Part shown: positions 36,921 through 47,784 of the stretch, one piece after another
Numbering within the stretch: the first letter of the stretch is position 1
Layout of the letters: every line of letters starts with the position of its first letter
From: Oxalobacteraceae bacterium
GTDB lineage: Bacteria; Pseudomonadota; Gammaproteobacteria; Burkholderiales; Burkholderiaceae_D
Assembly: GCA_947448025.1 (NCBI GenBank)
Contig: CANFLV010000002.1
Span: forward strand, 106,800 to 170,799
Length of the DNA stretch: 64,000 bases
Direction of reading: 5' to 3'
Position numbers and translations under genes: made by a program
Notes under the pieces: generated by a model
The model's database searches: none
What the model saw: the letters and a program-made list of their open reading frames with translations, nothing else
Told to the model about the DNA's origin: nothing

Positions 36921-39125
36921 ATGTCGTCGATCATTGGTACTAGCGTAGCTGACAAGCTGACTGGAACCAGTGGCAATGACGACATCTACGGCTTGACAGG
37001 AAATGACACGATCAATGGTGTCACCGGCAGCGACTACATCGATGGCGGCCGCGGTGACGACCTGCTGTATGTCATGGATGGCGCGGGGGACGCCCGCATC
37101 ATCGGTGGCGATGGCAACGACACGCTCATCGGTGCTGGCGGCAATGATAATCTCGATGGCGGCCGTGACAATGATGCCATCAGTGGCGGCGCGGGTAATG
37201 ATTACCTCAATGGTGATTTTGGCAATGACCAGCTGGCAGGCGGCAGCGGCGATGACGAACTGTATGGTGGCGACGGCAACGATACGCTGGACGGCGGCAG
37301 CGGTATTAATTACCTCTCGGGTGGCGCGGGTAACGACACTTACATCATCAACAGCCGCTACGATGAAATCAATGACACCTCCGGCATCGACACTGCGATC
37401 GTTAATGTCAATTTCTACAAGCCTGATACCAACGTAGAAAACTGGAGCTGGGCGGCCGGCGTCGAGAAACTGCCTTACTGGATCGATGCCATGCTGCCCA
37501 ATGGCGCGCCGGGCTTCGTGCCCTTGCTCAATGGCGGCAAGACCATGTATTTCACGTTCCCGACGACGGCGCCGGCGTATTTCAGTGCTACCGACCTGCT
37601 CGGATTCAAGCCATTTACCGAGCAACAAAAGATATTGACGCGTAAAGCGCTTGCTTACATTTCCACGGTCATCGATCTGGTCTTTGTCGAATCCAGCAAT
37701 ACCACGGCCGCCAATACCATCGTCTTTGCCGACAATGTCCAGAAGACATCCAGCGGTTACGCGGAATTTCCGGCGCTGCCCGCCTACGGCAGCGATGTGT
37801 TCATTGCCTATGACGGTACATCGGCGGGTAACCTCACGCCTGCGGAGGGTAGCTTTTCGGCACTGACCCTGATCCACGAGATCGGCCATGCGCTCGGCTT
37901 GAAACATCCATTCAGCCACGCCGACGCCGGCGGTGATATCGGTGACGGCCCGTTTCTGACCGCGGCGGAAGACAGTACGCAGTGGTCCGTGATGAGCTAC
38001 AGCACGCGCAGCAGCGACTATTATTTGCGCTATGCGCCGCTGGACGTCGCCGCGCTTCAATACCTGTATGGCCCGAGTACCGCGCTCTCCGCCAATAATG
38101 TCTATGTGCTGCATGCCGATGCGACCAATATGCTGTGGGATGGTGGTGGCATCGATACGCTCGATGGCAGTAGCCTGACGCAGGCCATGCATGTGTATCT
38201 TGAACCGGGTTACTGGGGTTATATCGGCAGCAAGGCCGCGCTGATTTCGGCCGCCGGCCAGGTCACGGTCAACTTCGGCAGCGTGATGGAAAACCTCATA
38301 GGCGGCTCTGCCAGTGATTACCTGATCGGCAATGCCGTCGCCAATCAAATTACTGGCGGCGCTGGTAACGATACGATGATCGGCGCTGCCGGCAACGATA
38401 CTTTTATCGGCATCAAGGGGCGCGACATGATCTTTGGCGGTGAGGGCAGCGATGTGCTGCAACTGTCGATGACCAAGGTGCAGGCGCAGGTGCTGAAATT
38501 GCGTGACAACGCCTTCCTGATACGCGATGGCGAAGGTGATATGGCGATCGTGCGTGATGTCGAAAAGATCAATTTTTCTGACCAGAGCGTGACTTTGTCG
38601 GCACTGCCTGCCGTCGCTAATGTCGATGCACTGCTGACAGAAATTTATGTGGCCGCTTTCCGTCGTGCGCCGGAATCGGCTGGCTACACGTACTGGACCC
38701 AGCAAAAAGAGGCGAGCAGCATCGCCGCTGTCGCCGAGACGATCTTTTCGCTCGACGTAGTCAAGGCGCTTTACCCGCTGAGCATGGGGTCGACGGATTT
38801 CGTTACAGCGATTTATAAGAATGTCTTTAACCGCACGCCCGATGCCGGCGGGCTGGCTTACTGGTCTGTCGAGCTGGGCGCGAAGTCTCGCGGTCAGCTC
38901 GTGCTCGACATGACTAGCGCGGCGCTGAGCGTCGCCGACGGCGTCGATGGCAAGGATTTTTTCCAGAACCGGCTCGACTGGTCACTGTATGCCGTGGCAT
39001 ATCAGAACGCTAATAAAATCACGATGTCGACGACGGATTTGATGACCCTCACCGATGGCGTGGGTGCTGATCCGATGTCGGTATTGACGCTGATCGGTCT
39101 GGCCGAGTCAGGCACGGTGATCTGA
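36921..39125 (+). CDS. Secreted RTX protein with M10/serralysin-like metallopeptidase and DUF4214-like repeats
   Basis: Multiple GGxGxDxL nonapeptides before and after HEIGHALGLKH; YVAAFRRAPESAGYTYWTQQ / YKNVFNRTPDAGGLAYWSVEL repeats. Confidence 0.88.
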   Translation: MSSIIGTSVADKLTGTSGNDDIYGLTGNDTINGVTGSDYIDGGRGDDLLYVMDGAGDARIIGGDGNDTLIGAGGNDNLDGGRDNDAISGGAGNDYLNGDFGNDQLAGGSGDDELYGGDGNDTLDGGSGINYLSGGAGNDTYIINSRYDEINDTSGIDTAIVNVNFYKPDTNVENWSWAAGVEKLPYWIDAMLPNGAPGFVPLLNGGKTMYFTFPTTAPAYFSATDLLGFKPFTEQQKILTRKALAYISTVIDLVFVESSNTTAANTIVFADNVQKTSSGYAEFPALPAYGSDVFIAYDGTSAGNLTPAEGSFSALTLIHEIGHALGLKHPFSHADAGGDIGDGPFLTAAEDSTQWSVMSYSTRSSDYYLRYAPLDVAALQYLYGPSTALSANNVYVLHADATNMLWDGGGIDTLDGSSLTQAMHVYLEPGYWGYIGSKAALISAAGQVTVNFGSVMENLIGGSASDYLIGNAVANQITGGAGNDTMIGAAGNDTFIGIKGRDMIFGGEGSDVLQLSMTKVQAQVLKLRDNAFLIRDGEGDMAIVRDVEKINFSDQSVTLSALPAVANVDALLTEIYVAAFRRAPESAGYTYWTQQKEASSIAAVAETIFSLDVVKALYPLSMGSTDFVTAIYKNVFNRTPDAGGLAYWSVELGAKSRGQLVLDMTSAALSVADGVDGKDFFQNRLDWSLYAVAYQNANKITMSTTDLMTLTDGVGADPMSVLTLIGLAESGTVI

Positions 39126-39142
39126 GTACCTCACATAAAAAT

Positions 39143-39168
39143 GGCCGCACACCTTGCGATGTGCGGCC
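39143..39168 (-). terminator. Terminator hairpin between convergent genes; U-tract on minus strand
   Basis: GGCCGCACA ccttgcga TGTGCGGCC, followed on the minus strand by ATTTTTA. Confidence 0.65.
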
Positions 39169-39283
39169 TAAACGCCTCAATTGATGGCGGAGGGTGGAAA
39201 CCACCTGTATATGATGCGCTCTCACCCTGTAATGCGCTGTGAATACAGTGTAAAGTTTCGTAACAGTCGGGAACCGCAGGCGC

Positions 39284-40357
39284 TTAAAACCGCCGTGTCT
39301 CGCCATGCTTCAAGACGCTAAAGTCCTGAGGCGGCACACCGGCCTGCTGCATCTCGCGCGCCAGCATGGCAGGCGGCTCGTCGATGGCGTCATCGGCCAG
39401 CTCGAAGGTACCCCAGTGGATCGCGATGGATTGCTGCGCCTTGAGATCACGATGTACCTTGATCGCATCGGCGGGATCGATATGCTGGCTTTTCATGAAC
39501 CAGCGCGGCGCATAGGCGCCGATCGGCAGCAGCGCCACATCGACGCTGCCGAACTTCGCGGCGATATCCTTGAAGTCGCGTGAATAGCCGGTGTCGCCGG
39601 CAAAGAAAAACGAAAACGGCTGGGCCGCACCCGCCGATGTCCGCACCATCCAGCCACCCCAGAGACTATCGAAGCGGTCATGGATGCCGCGTGCCGACCA
39701 GTGCTGCACCGGCACGAAATGCACATCGAGGCCGGGCACGGCGACGCTGTTCCACCAGTCGAGTTCGCGCACATTCGTGATGCCGAGTTCTGCCATCCAC
39801 GGCTTGATCCCGAGTGGCACCAGAAACAGGGGCGGGCCACCGGCCTGCGCGTTCAGTGCGACGACGCTGTCGCGGTCGAGATGGTCGTAATGGTTATGCG
39901 AAATCAGCACCACATCGACATGCGGCAGCTGCGCCAGACTCAGCCCGGGCGCGACCTTGCGCTGCGGGCCGGCGAAGCTGACAGGCGATGCACGCTCGGA
40001 AAAAATCGGGTCGGTCAGCACATTGACGCCATTGACCTGCATGAGCACGGTCGCATGGCCGATCCAGGTCGCGCTGTTCTGGCTGCGATTCGTCGTCAGC
40101 CATGGCAGGTCCGGCTGCGCCATGGCGAACTGGTAGCCATTCGCCGGCGGCTTCGGTACGCCATCACGCCAGCGTTCCCACTGCCATTCAAGGAATTGCA
40201 TGCCGCCGGCGATCCCCTGTGGCAGATAATTATTGCGAAAGCCGCTCGTCGTGTGATGCGGCTTGGTCGCGTCGTAATAAGGATTACTCGTGCCGCAGGC
40301 GCAGCACAGCAAGGCCGCCAACGCCGCAGTCAGGCTCGCGCGACCTGTGTTTCTCAT
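39284..40357 (-). CDS. MBL-fold metallohydrolase (NAPE-PLD/UlaG-like), probable lipoprotein
   Basis: [50 protein letters not shown]-terminal LLCCACGTS. Confidence 0.9.
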   Translation of the reverse strand: MRNTGRASLTAALAALLCCACGTSNPYYDATKPHHTTSGFRNNYLPQGIAGGMQFLEWQWERWRDGVPKPPANGYQFAMAQPDLPWLTTNRSQNSATWIGHATVLMQVNGVNVLTDPIFSERASPVSFAGPQRKVAPGLSLAQLPHVDVVLISHNHYDHLDRDSVVALNAQAGGPPLFLVPLGIKPWMAELGITNVRELDWWNSVAVPGLDVHFVPVQHWSARGIHDRFDSLWGGWMVRTSAGAAQPFSFFFAGDTGYSRDFKDIAAKFGSVDVALLPIGAYAPRWFMKSQHIDPADAIKVHRDLKAQQSIAIHWGTFELADDAIDEPPAMLAREMQQAGVPPQDFSVLKHGETRRF

Positions 40358-42672
40358 TTCGCCACGACTGCCGTGAGTGTGTCCGGCTTGAGCTTGCTCT
40401 CGAGTGCACGACCTTTGCGCGCCCGTTTGCCGATGTGCGGCATGAGGCCGGATGCCGACAGCAAGACTTCCTGCGCCTTCGCGCCGCGTCCTATGCCACT
40501 GACGATCACACCACGCTGGCTGATCGGCAGGCAGGCCAGCAGCTTTTCCTTGTCCTCGAGGTCCATCAAGGTAACGCCGCGACCACCTGACAATGACTTG
40601 AGTTCTTCGAGGCCGAAGACCAGCAGGCGACCATTTTGCGACAGACAGGCAATCGCGCTGGCAGTGCTGCCGATGACGCGTGGTGGCAGTGGTTCATCGC
40701 CGGCTTCGAGCGTGAGGAAAGCCTTGCCGCTGCGATTCCGGCTGAGCATGTCGCCGGCCTTGGTCGTGAAGCCGTAGCCAGCGCTTGAGCTCATCAGCAG
40801 ACCCGTGTCGGCAGGACCGGCAAAGTAATGCAGCAGTTTCGAGCCGCTCTCCATGTCGACCAGCGTCGACATCGGCACGCCATCGCCGCGCGCGCCCGGC
40901 AAGAGCGCGACCGGCACCGAATAGACGCGCCCGTTCGAGCCGACCGCGAGCACATTGTCGACCGTGCGGCATTCATAGGCGCCATACAGACTGTCGCCGG
41001 CCTTGAACGCGAATTGCGCCGCATCGTGGCCGTGGCCGGTACGCGCGCGCACCCAGCCTTTGTCCGAGATCACGACGGTGACGGGTTCATCGACGACCTT
41101 TTGTTCGACGACGGCCTTTTCAGCGGCTTCGATGAGCGTACGGCGGGCGTCGCCGAATTGCTTTGCGTCGGTTTCGATTTCCTTGATGATGAGGCGCTTC
41201 ATCGAGGATGGATTATCGAGCAGGTCTTGCAAGCCGGCGCGTTCATCGCGTAATCCTGCGAGTTCCTGTTCGATCTTGATCGCTTCGAGGCGCGCCAATT
41301 GACGCAGGCGAATTTCGAGGATGTCTTCGGCCTGGCGATCCGACAGATTGAAGGCGTCGATCAATGCCGGCTTGGGCTCGTCCGACTCGCGGATGATCCG
41401 GATCACCTTGTCGATATTAAGCAGGATCGCCACACGACCTTCGAGGATGTGGATTCGGTCATCGACTTTTTGCAGGCGGAATTGCGTGCGCCGCGTGACG
41501 GTAACGAAGCGGAAAGCGATCCATTCGCGCAGGATGTCGCCGAGTCCCTTTTGTCGTGGACGGCCATCGCCGCCGATCATCACGAGGTTGATCGAGGCGC
41601 TGCTTTCCAGCGAAGTCTGCGCCAGCAGCAGGTGCATGAATTCGGTCTGGTCCTGGTTCTTCGATTTCGGCTCGAACACGAGGCGCACCGGCGCATCGCG
41701 GCCGGATTCGTCGCGCACTGTATCGAGCACCGCGAGCAGGCTTTGCTTTTGCAGCAGCTGGTCCGGCGAGAGCGCCTTCTTGCCGAGCTTGATCTTCGGA
41801 TTCGTCAGCTCTTCAATTTCTTCGAGAACCTTTTGCGACGAAGTCCCGGGCGGCAGTTCAGTCACGACCGCCTGCCACTGGCCGCGCGCCATGTCTTCGA
41901 TTTTCCAGCGCGCGCGCACTTTCAGGCTGCCGCGGCCGCCCTGGTACATATCGCTGATGGCGGTGGGCGAAGTGATGATCTGGCCGCCGGCCGGAAAGTC
42001 CGGACCCGGCACGATGTCCATTAATTCGGCGTGGCTCAGCTGCGGATTGCGGATCAGCGCGACGACGGCTTTGGCGACTTCGCTCAGGTTATGCGACGGG
42101 ATTTCCGTGGCCAGACCCACGGCGATGCCGGAAGCGCCATTGAGCAGCACGAACGGCAGGCGCGCCGGCAAGAGCTTCGGCTCATTCGTGGAGCCGTCAT
42201 AGTTCGGCTGGAAGTCGACCGTGCCCATGTCGAGTTCATCGACGAGCAGGCGCGAGATCGGCGTCAGGCGCGCTTCGGTGTAACGCATCGCGGCGGCGCC
42301 ATCGCCATCGCGCGAGCCGAAATTACCCTGGCCATCGATGAGCGGATAACGCAGCGCGAAATCCTGCGACATGCGCACCAGCGCGTCATAGACCGACTGG
42401 TCGCCATGCGGATGCAACTTGCCGAGCACGTCGCCGACGACGAGTGCGGACTTGCGCGGTTTCGCAGACGAGCTCAGGCCGAGTTCATGCATCGCATACA
42501 GGATGCGTCGCTGCACCGGCTTCTGGCCATCGCAGACGTCGGGCAGGGCGCGGCCCTTGACGACGGAAATGGCGTAGTCGAGGTAGGCACGTTCGGCAAA
42601 GGTCGCCAGCGTCAGCGACTCGCCTTCTTCGGCGGGCGCAGTTTCTTCAAAAAGGTTGGCTTGATCAGTCAT
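40354..42672 (-). CDS. parC: DNA topoisomerase IV subunit A
   Basis: [75 protein letters not shown]; adjacent to parE. Confidence 0.96.
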   Translation of the reverse strand: MTDQANLFEETAPAEEGESLTLATFAERAYLDYAISVVKGRALPDVCDGQKPVQRRILYAMHELGLSSSAKPRKSALVVGDVLGKLHPHGDQSVYDALVRMSQDFALRYPLIDGQGNFGSRDGDGAAAMRYTEARLTPISRLLVDELDMGTVDFQPNYDGSTNEPKLLPARLPFVLLNGASGIAVGLATEIPSHNLSEVAKAVVALIRNPQLSHAELMDIVPGPDFPAGGQIITSPTAISDMYQGGRGSLKVRARWKIEDMARGQWQAVVTELPPGTSSQKVLEEIEELTNPKIKLGKKALSPDQLLQKQSLLAVLDTVRDESGRDAPVRLVFEPKSKNQDQTEFMHLLLAQTSLESSASINLVMIGGDGRPRQKGLGDILREWIAFRFVTVTRRTQFRLQKVDDRIHILEGRVAILLNIDKVIRIIRESDEPKPALIDAFNLSDRQAEDILEIRLRQLARLEAIKIEQELAGLRDERAGLQDLLDNPSSMKRLIIKEIETDAKQFGDARRTLIEAAEKAVVEQKVVDEPVTVVISDKGWVRARTGHGHDAAQFAFKAGDSLYGAYECRTVDNVLAVGSNGRVYSVPVALLPGARGDGVPMSTLVDMESGSKLLHYFAGPADTGLLMSSSAGYGFTTKAGDMLSRNRSGKAFLTLEAGDEPLPPRVIGSTASAIACLSQNGRLLVFGLEELKSLSGGRGVTLMDLEDKEKLLACLPISQRGVIVSGIGRGAKAQEVLLSASGLMPHIGKRARKGRALESKLKPDTLTAVVAK

Positions 42673-42724
42673 CGTGTTTCAATAAAATGTGGCAGAGGGC
42701 AGTCGCGAAAAGTGAGAGAGGCGC

Positions 42725-44719
42725 TTAAATATCGGCTTCCGCGTCATTGCCATGTTCTTCAATCCAGGATCGGCGTGCGGCCGCTTCGCCTTTACCCATG
42801 AGCATGGTGAAGCGCGCTTCGGAGACATCGATATCGAAGCCATTGAGCGCGACCGGCAGCAGGCGGCGGGTATCGGGGTTCATCGTGGTTTCCCACAGCT
42901 GTTCGGCATTCATTTCACCGAGACCCTTGAAGCGTGAGATCGACCAGGCGTTCTCTTTCACGCCGTCTTTGCGCAGCTTGTCTTCGATGGCGCTCAGCTC
43001 GCCTTCATCGAGGGCGTAGATTTTCTGGATCGGCTTTTTGCCGCGGGCCGGTGCATCGACGCGATACAGCGGCGGGCGGGCGATGCAGATATGGCCTTTT
43101 TCGATCAGCTTCGGAAAATGCTTGAAGAACAGCGTCAGCAGCAAGACCTGAATATGCGAGCCGTCGACGTCCGCATCCGAGAGGATGCAGATGCGGCCAT
43201 AGCGCAAACCGCTCAAGTCCGGCGAGTCATTCTTGCCATGCGGGTCAACGCCAATGGCCACGGCGATATCGTGGATCTCGTTGTTCGCAAACAGGCGGTC
43301 GCGCTCGGTTTCCCAGGAATTCAAGACCTTGCCGCGCAGGGGCAGGATGGCCTGGAATTCCTTGTCGCGGCCCATCTTCGCCGAGCCGCCGGCGGAGTCG
43401 CCCTCGACGAGGAAAATTTCATTGCGCGTGATGTCGTTCGATTCGCAGTCGGTCAGCTTGCCCGGCAAGACGGCCACGCCTGAGGATTTTTTCTTTTCGA
43501 CTTTCTGTGCCGAGCGCAGCCGCGTTTGCGCCTGCTTGATGACGAGTTCGGCGAGCTTCTTGCCGTAGTCGGTATGCTCATGCAGCCACAGTTCCAGCGC
43601 CGGCTTGGTGAAACTCGCGACCAGTCGTACGGCATCGCGCGAATTCAGGCGTTCCTTGATCTGGCCCTGGAATTGCGGGTCCAGCACTTTCGCTGACAAG
43701 ACGAACGAGACGCGCGCGAACACGTCTTCCGGCAAGAGCTTCACGCCCTTCGGCAGCAGGGAATGCAGTTCGACGAAGCTTTTGACTGCGCCATACAAGC
43801 CTTCGCGCAAACCCGATTCGTGCGTGCCGCCATTGGAGGTGGGGATCAGGTTCACATAGGATTCGCGCACGACATTGCCGTCTTCGGTCCAGGCCACGAC
43901 CCAGGCTGCGCCTTCGCCTTCGGCAAAGCCTTCGGACTCGGAACCCGCATATTGCTCGCCTTCGAACAGCGGGATCAGCGGCTCGGCATGCGAGGCTTGC
44001 GCCAGCGATTCAATCAGGTAGCCGCGCAAGCCCTGTTCGTATTTCCAGGTTTGCCGCTCGCCGGTTTTGGCATGCACGAGCGTGACGGTCACGCCCGGCA
44101 GCAGTACGGCTTTCGAGCGCAGCAGGCGCTGCAGTTCGGCTTGCGGGATCACGCCGGAATCAAAATATTTCGCTTCCGGCCAGGCGGTCACGCGTGTGCC
44201 GGATTTCTTTTCGTCGCGCGCGATTGGACGTGTCTGCAGCTTTTCGATCACGTCGCCGTGGGCAAAGGCCATCGTATGCATGCCGGCTTCGCGCCAGACG
44301 GAAATCTCGAGACGCGAGGACAGCGCATTTGTGACCGACACGCCGACACCATGCAAGCCGCCCGAAAACGCATACGCGCCGCCACTACCCTTGTCGAATT
44401 TGCCGCCTGCATGCAGGCGCGTGAAAACGATCTCGACGGTCGGGACTTTTTCTTCCGGATGCAGGCCGACCGGGATGCCGCGGCCGTCATCTTCGACGCT
44501 GACGCTGCCATCGGCATTCAAGGTGACGACGATATTCTTGCAATGGCCGCCTAGTGCTTCGTCGGAGGCATTGTCGATGACTTCCTGGATGATGTGCAGC
44601 GGGTTCTCGGTGCGGGTGTACATGCCGGGGCGCTGCTTGACGGGTTCCAGGCCTTTGAGGACGCGGATTGAGGCTTCGCTGTAATCGGATGCGGCGGCTG
44701 CGGGTTTTTTAGTGGCCAT
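42725..44719 (-). CDS. parE: DNA topoisomerase IV subunit B
   Basis: VIDNASDEALGGHC; EDDGRGIPVGLHPEE; LVEGDSAGGSAKMGRDKEFQAILPLRGKVLN; SDADVDGSHIQVLLLTLFF. Confidence 0.96.
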   Translation of the reverse strand: MATKKPAAAASDYSEASIRVLKGLEPVKQRPGMYTRTENPLHIIQEVIDNASDEALGGHCKNIVVTLNADGSVSVEDDGRGIPVGLHPEEKVPTVEIVFTRLHAGGKFDKGSGGAYAFSGGLHGVGVSVTNALSSRLEISVWREAGMHTMAFAHGDVIEKLQTRPIARDEKKSGTRVTAWPEAKYFDSGVIPQAELQRLLRSKAVLLPGVTVTLVHAKTGERQTWKYEQGLRGYLIESLAQASHAEPLIPLFEGEQYAGSESEGFAEGEGAAWVVAWTEDGNVVRESYVNLIPTSNGGTHESGLREGLYGAVKSFVELHSLLPKGVKLLPEDVFARVSFVLSAKVLDPQFQGQIKERLNSRDAVRLVASFTKPALELWLHEHTDYGKKLAELVIKQAQTRLRSAQKVEKKKSSGVAVLPGKLTDCESNDITRNEIFLVEGDSAGGSAKMGRDKEFQAILPLRGKVLNSWETERDRLFANNEIHDIAVAIGVDPHGKNDSPDLSGLRYGRICILSDADVDGSHIQVLLLTLFFKHFPKLIEKGHICIARPPLYRVDAPARGKKPIQKIYALDEGELSAIEDKLRKDGVKENAWSISRFKGLGEMNAEQLWETTMNPDTRRLLPVALNGFDIDVSEARFTMLMGKGEAAARRSWIEEHGNDAEADI

Positions 44720-44790
44720 GCAATTCTGAAAGTAGGTTGACGCGTGTTCCGAGGAACGGCAATTAAAGTGTCTGCATTCTAAAGAAAAAA

Positions 44791-44867
44791 TCCCGCCGCA
44801 CGCCTGCTCATGTCCACTTTGCCGAAAAAATTTGGCAAAGTGGACAAAATTGCACGCTGCGGCGGGA
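44791..44867 (-). terminator. Compound nested inverted repeat; probable minus-strand intrinsic terminator
   Basis: Outer TCCCGCCGCA/TGCGGCGGGA (10 bp) followed on minus strand by TTTTTT; inner perfect 13-bp TGTCCACTTTGCC/GGCAAAGTGGACA. Confidence 0.7.
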
Positions 44868-44878
44868 TCGCTGGACTT

Positions 44879-46048
44879 TTATTTGCTCAGCAGGCGCATG
44901 CCACGCTCGAGTCCTTCTATGGTCAGCGGGAACATGCGGTTATTCATCAGCTGGCGGATCACGGCGATCGACTGGCGGTACTGCCACAGGCCTTCCGGTT
45001 CCGGATTGAGCCAGATGAATTTCGGGAAGGCGTGTGTGAAGCGTTGCAGCCATTCCGCACCGGCTTCTTCATTGTTGTACTCGACCGAGCCGCCCGGCTG
45101 CAGGATTTCATACGGGCTCATGGTCGCGTCGCCAACGAAGATGACCTTGGTATCCGGCGTGTATTTGCGCAGGATGTCCCAGGTCGGAAAACGCTCGGCA
45201 TTGCGGCGGCGGTTATTTTTCCACATGAAGTCGTAGACGCAGTTATGGAAGTAAAAGAACTCCATGTTCTTGAACTCGGTCTTCGCCGCGGAAAACAGTT
45301 CTTCCGTGCGCGCGATATGGTCGTCCATGGTGCCACCGACATCGAGCAGCATCAGCACCTTGATCTTGTTCTTGCGCTCGGGCTGCATCTTGATGTCGAG
45401 GTAGCCGGCGTTCGAGGCGGTCGCGTGGATCGTCGCTTCGAGCGCCAATTCTTCCTCGGCGCCTTCGCGGGCGAACTTGCGCAAACGGCGCAGAGCGACC
45501 TTGATATTGCGCGTGCCGAGTTCGCGTTCAGCGTCATAGTCGCGATAGGCGCGCGATTCCCAGACCTTCACCGCCGTGCGATTACCGCCTTTGCCGCCGA
45601 TGCGTATGCCTTCCGGATTCTGGCCGCCATTGCCGAACGGGGAGGTGCCGCCGGTGCCTATCCACTTGCTGCCGCCTTCGTGCTTTTCCTTCTGCTCCTT
45701 GAGCAATTCATTCAAGCGGTCCATCAGCTTGTCGTAGCCGAATTTTTCCAGCTGCGCGATCTGCTCAGGCGTCAATTCCCGTTCCATGCGCTTGACGAGC
45801 CAGTCGAGCGGAATCTCCGGATTCTTGTCGAACAGCGCGTCGATGCCGTGGAAGTAGTGGCCGAAAGCCTTGTCGAATTTATCGAAGTGGGCTTCGTCCT
45901 TGACCAGCGTGATGCGCGACAGGTAATAGAAATCGTCGAGCGATCCCTTGATCACGTTTTTTTGCAGCGCTTCAAGCAGGATCAGGAATTCCTTGATCGA
46001 GACCGGGATCTTCGCATCCTTGAGCGTAAAGAAGAAATCGATGAGCAT
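44879..46048 (-). CDS. VWA-domain protein (CoxE-like)
   Basis: KIKVLMLLDVGGTMDDHIARTEELFSAAKTEFKNMEFFYFHNCVYDFMW; ILRKYTPDTKVIFVGDATMSPYEIL. Confidence 0.9.
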   Translation of the reverse strand: MLIDFFFTLKDAKIPVSIKEFLILLEALQKNVIKGSLDDFYYLSRITLVKDEAHFDKFDKAFGHYFHGIDALFDKNPEIPLDWLVKRMERELTPEQIAQLEKFGYDKLMDRLNELLKEQKEKHEGGSKWIGTGGTSPFGNGGQNPEGIRIGGKGGNRTAVKVWESRAYRDYDAERELGTRNIKVALRRLRKFAREGAEEELALEATIHATASNAGYLDIKMQPERKNKIKVLMLLDVGGTMDDHIARTEELFSAAKTEFKNMEFFYFHNCVYDFMWKNNRRRNAERFPTWDILRKYTPDTKVIFVGDATMSPYEILQPGGSVEYNNEEAGAEWLQRFTHAFPKFIWLNPEPEGLWQYRQSIAVIRQLMNNRMFPLTIEGLERGMRLLSK

Positions 46049-46057
46049 CGTTGGTCC

Positions 46058-46645
46058 TCAGCGATCGAGTTTGAATTGCAGATGGCGCCGCACTGCCGGC
46101 CATTCTGATTCGATGATGGAAAATACGACCGTGTCGCGATACGAACCATCGGCCATGATGGCGTGATTGCGCAGGATGCCATCCTGTTTGGCGCCAAGTC
46201 GCGCGATCGCCGCACGCGACTGATGGTTCATGAAATGCGTACGCAGTTCGACCGCAATGCAGCGCAAATGTTCGAAGGCGTGCCGCAATAGCAGCATCTT
46301 TTCTTCGGTGTTGATGGCGCTGCGCTGGGCGCTAGCTGCCAGCCAGGTATGGCCGATTTCGAGACGTCGATTTGTAGCGTCAACATTGAAGTAACGCGTG
46401 CAGCCGACGATTCTGCCATCGCGCTGGTCGATGATCACGAAGGGCAGTGCGCCCAGCTCGCTACGCATTGCCAGCGCCATGTCGATATACGCAGCCATTG
46501 TGTCCGGTGTTGGCACCGTCGTGTACCACAGCTGCCAGAGCGCACCATCGCGGGCAGCCTCTGTCAGCGCGTCGTGATGCGCGAGCGTGAGTGGCTCCAG
46601 GCGCGCATGCCTGCCTGTGAGCGTAAGTGCTTCGATGAAGGCCAT
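46058..46645 (-). CDS. GNAT-family N-acetyltransferase
   Basis: RHARLEPLTLAHHDAL; RRLEIGHTWLAASAQRSAINTEEKMLLLRHAFE; ALGAKQDGILRNH-like RimJ-type pattern. Confidence 0.9.
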   Translation of the reverse strand: MAFIEALTLTGRHARLEPLTLAHHDALTEAARDGALWQLWYTTVPTPDTMAAYIDMALAMRSELGALPFVIIDQRDGRIVGCTRYFNVDATNRRLEIGHTWLAASAQRSAINTEEKMLLLRHAFEHLRCIAVELRTHFMNHQSRAAIARLGAKQDGILRNHAIMADGSYRDTVVFSIIESEWPAVRRHLQFKLDR

Positions 46646-46654
46646 GGCGAAAAA

Positions 46655-47509
46655 TTAACGGTTCGCGCGTGACATGAACACAAGGCGCTCGAACAGATGC
46701 ACATCCTGTTCGTTCTTCAGCAGCGCACCGTGCAGCGGTGGCACGACGCTTTTCGCATCCTTGCTGCGCAGCGCTTCCGGACCGATATCTTCGGCCAGCA
46801 GCAGTTTCAGCCAGTCGAGCAATTCCGAGGTCGAGGGTTTCTTCTTCAGCCCGGCGACGTCGCGCACTTCGTAAAACGTCTGCAGCGCCTGCGCCAGCAA
46901 ATCCTTTTTCAGCGTCGGGAAATGCACGTCGACGATCTGCTGCATCGTGTCTTTATCGGGGAATTTAATGTAGTGGAAAAAGCAGCGGCGCAAGAAAGCG
47001 TCCGGCAATTCCTTTTCATTGTTCGAGGTAATGATGACCAGCGGGCGGTGTTTGGCGCGCACCATTTCGCGGGTCTCATATACATAGAACTCCATGCGGT
47101 CGAGTTCGCGCAGCAGGTCGTTCGGGAATTCGATGTCGGCCTTGTCGATTTCATCGATCAGCAGCACGACTTGCTCTTCAGCGGTGAAGGCTTGCCAGAG
47201 CACGCCCTTGACGATGTAGTTATGAATGTCCTTGACGCGCTCGTCGCCGAGCTGCGAATCGCGCAGGCGCGACACGGCATCGTATTCATACAGGCCTTGC
47301 TGCGCCTTCGTGGTCGATTTGATATGCCATTGCATCAGGGGCATGCCTAGCGCAGCAGCGACTTCTTCGGCCAGCATGGTCTTGCCAGTGCCGGGCTCGC
47401 CCTTGATCAGCAGCGGCCGCTGCAAGGTCAGTGCGGCGTTGACCGCGAGTTTTAAATCGCCCGTGGCGACATAATTTTGGGAACCTTCAAAGCGTATCTC
47501 TGGTCGCAT
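46655..47509 (-). CDS. MoxR-family AAA+ ATPase
   Basis: LIKGEPGTGKTMLAEEVAAALG; VVLLIDEIDKADIEFPNDLLRELDRMEF; VIITSNNEKELPDAFLRRCFFHYIKFP. Confidence 0.94.
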   Translation of the reverse strand: MRPEIRFEGSQNYVATGDLKLAVNAALTLQRPLLIKGEPGTGKTMLAEEVAAALGMPLMQWHIKSTTKAQQGLYEYDAVSRLRDSQLGDERVKDIHNYIVKGVLWQAFTAEEQVVLLIDEIDKADIEFPNDLLRELDRMEFYVYETREMVRAKHRPLVIITSNNEKELPDAFLRRCFFHYIKFPDKDTMQQIVDVHFPTLKKDLLAQALQTFYEVRDVAGLKKKPSTSELLDWLKLLLAEDIGPEALRSKDAKSVVPPLHGALLKNEQDVHLFERLVFMSRANR

Positions 47510-47784
47510 GGCTAAGTTTTCTCAAAAAGAAAATTCAATTGAATGAATCAACGAACCGAATGGTGCGTCATGTTTTTTTATTAATGCCCGGACCTGTCAA
47601 TGCGGGAGTTCTGCGACACCTGCTGACTACAGCGTCCTCGTCGATGCGGTAGTAGTTGAACCCTGTCACAGGCCACGATATTTTCCAAGTATAAGCGACT
47701 TCAGTACTGGTGGCTTTTGCCAGTGCTGCCCGCCCCAGTCGAGGCTATGAATACGCGTCTAATTGAAAACCTGAAGCGAGCCTG

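Noticed and set aside
36834-38705. 623-aa minus-strand ORF opposite the RTX gene
   Set aside because: Antisense shadow of the repetitive high-GC RTX coding sequence; repetitive VIVAAAAxxIVI-type composition, and the plus-strand gene has clear domains.
44810-46108. 432-aa plus-strand ORF opposite the VWA gene
   Set aside because: Shadow ORF; the minus strand encodes a clear VWA domain.
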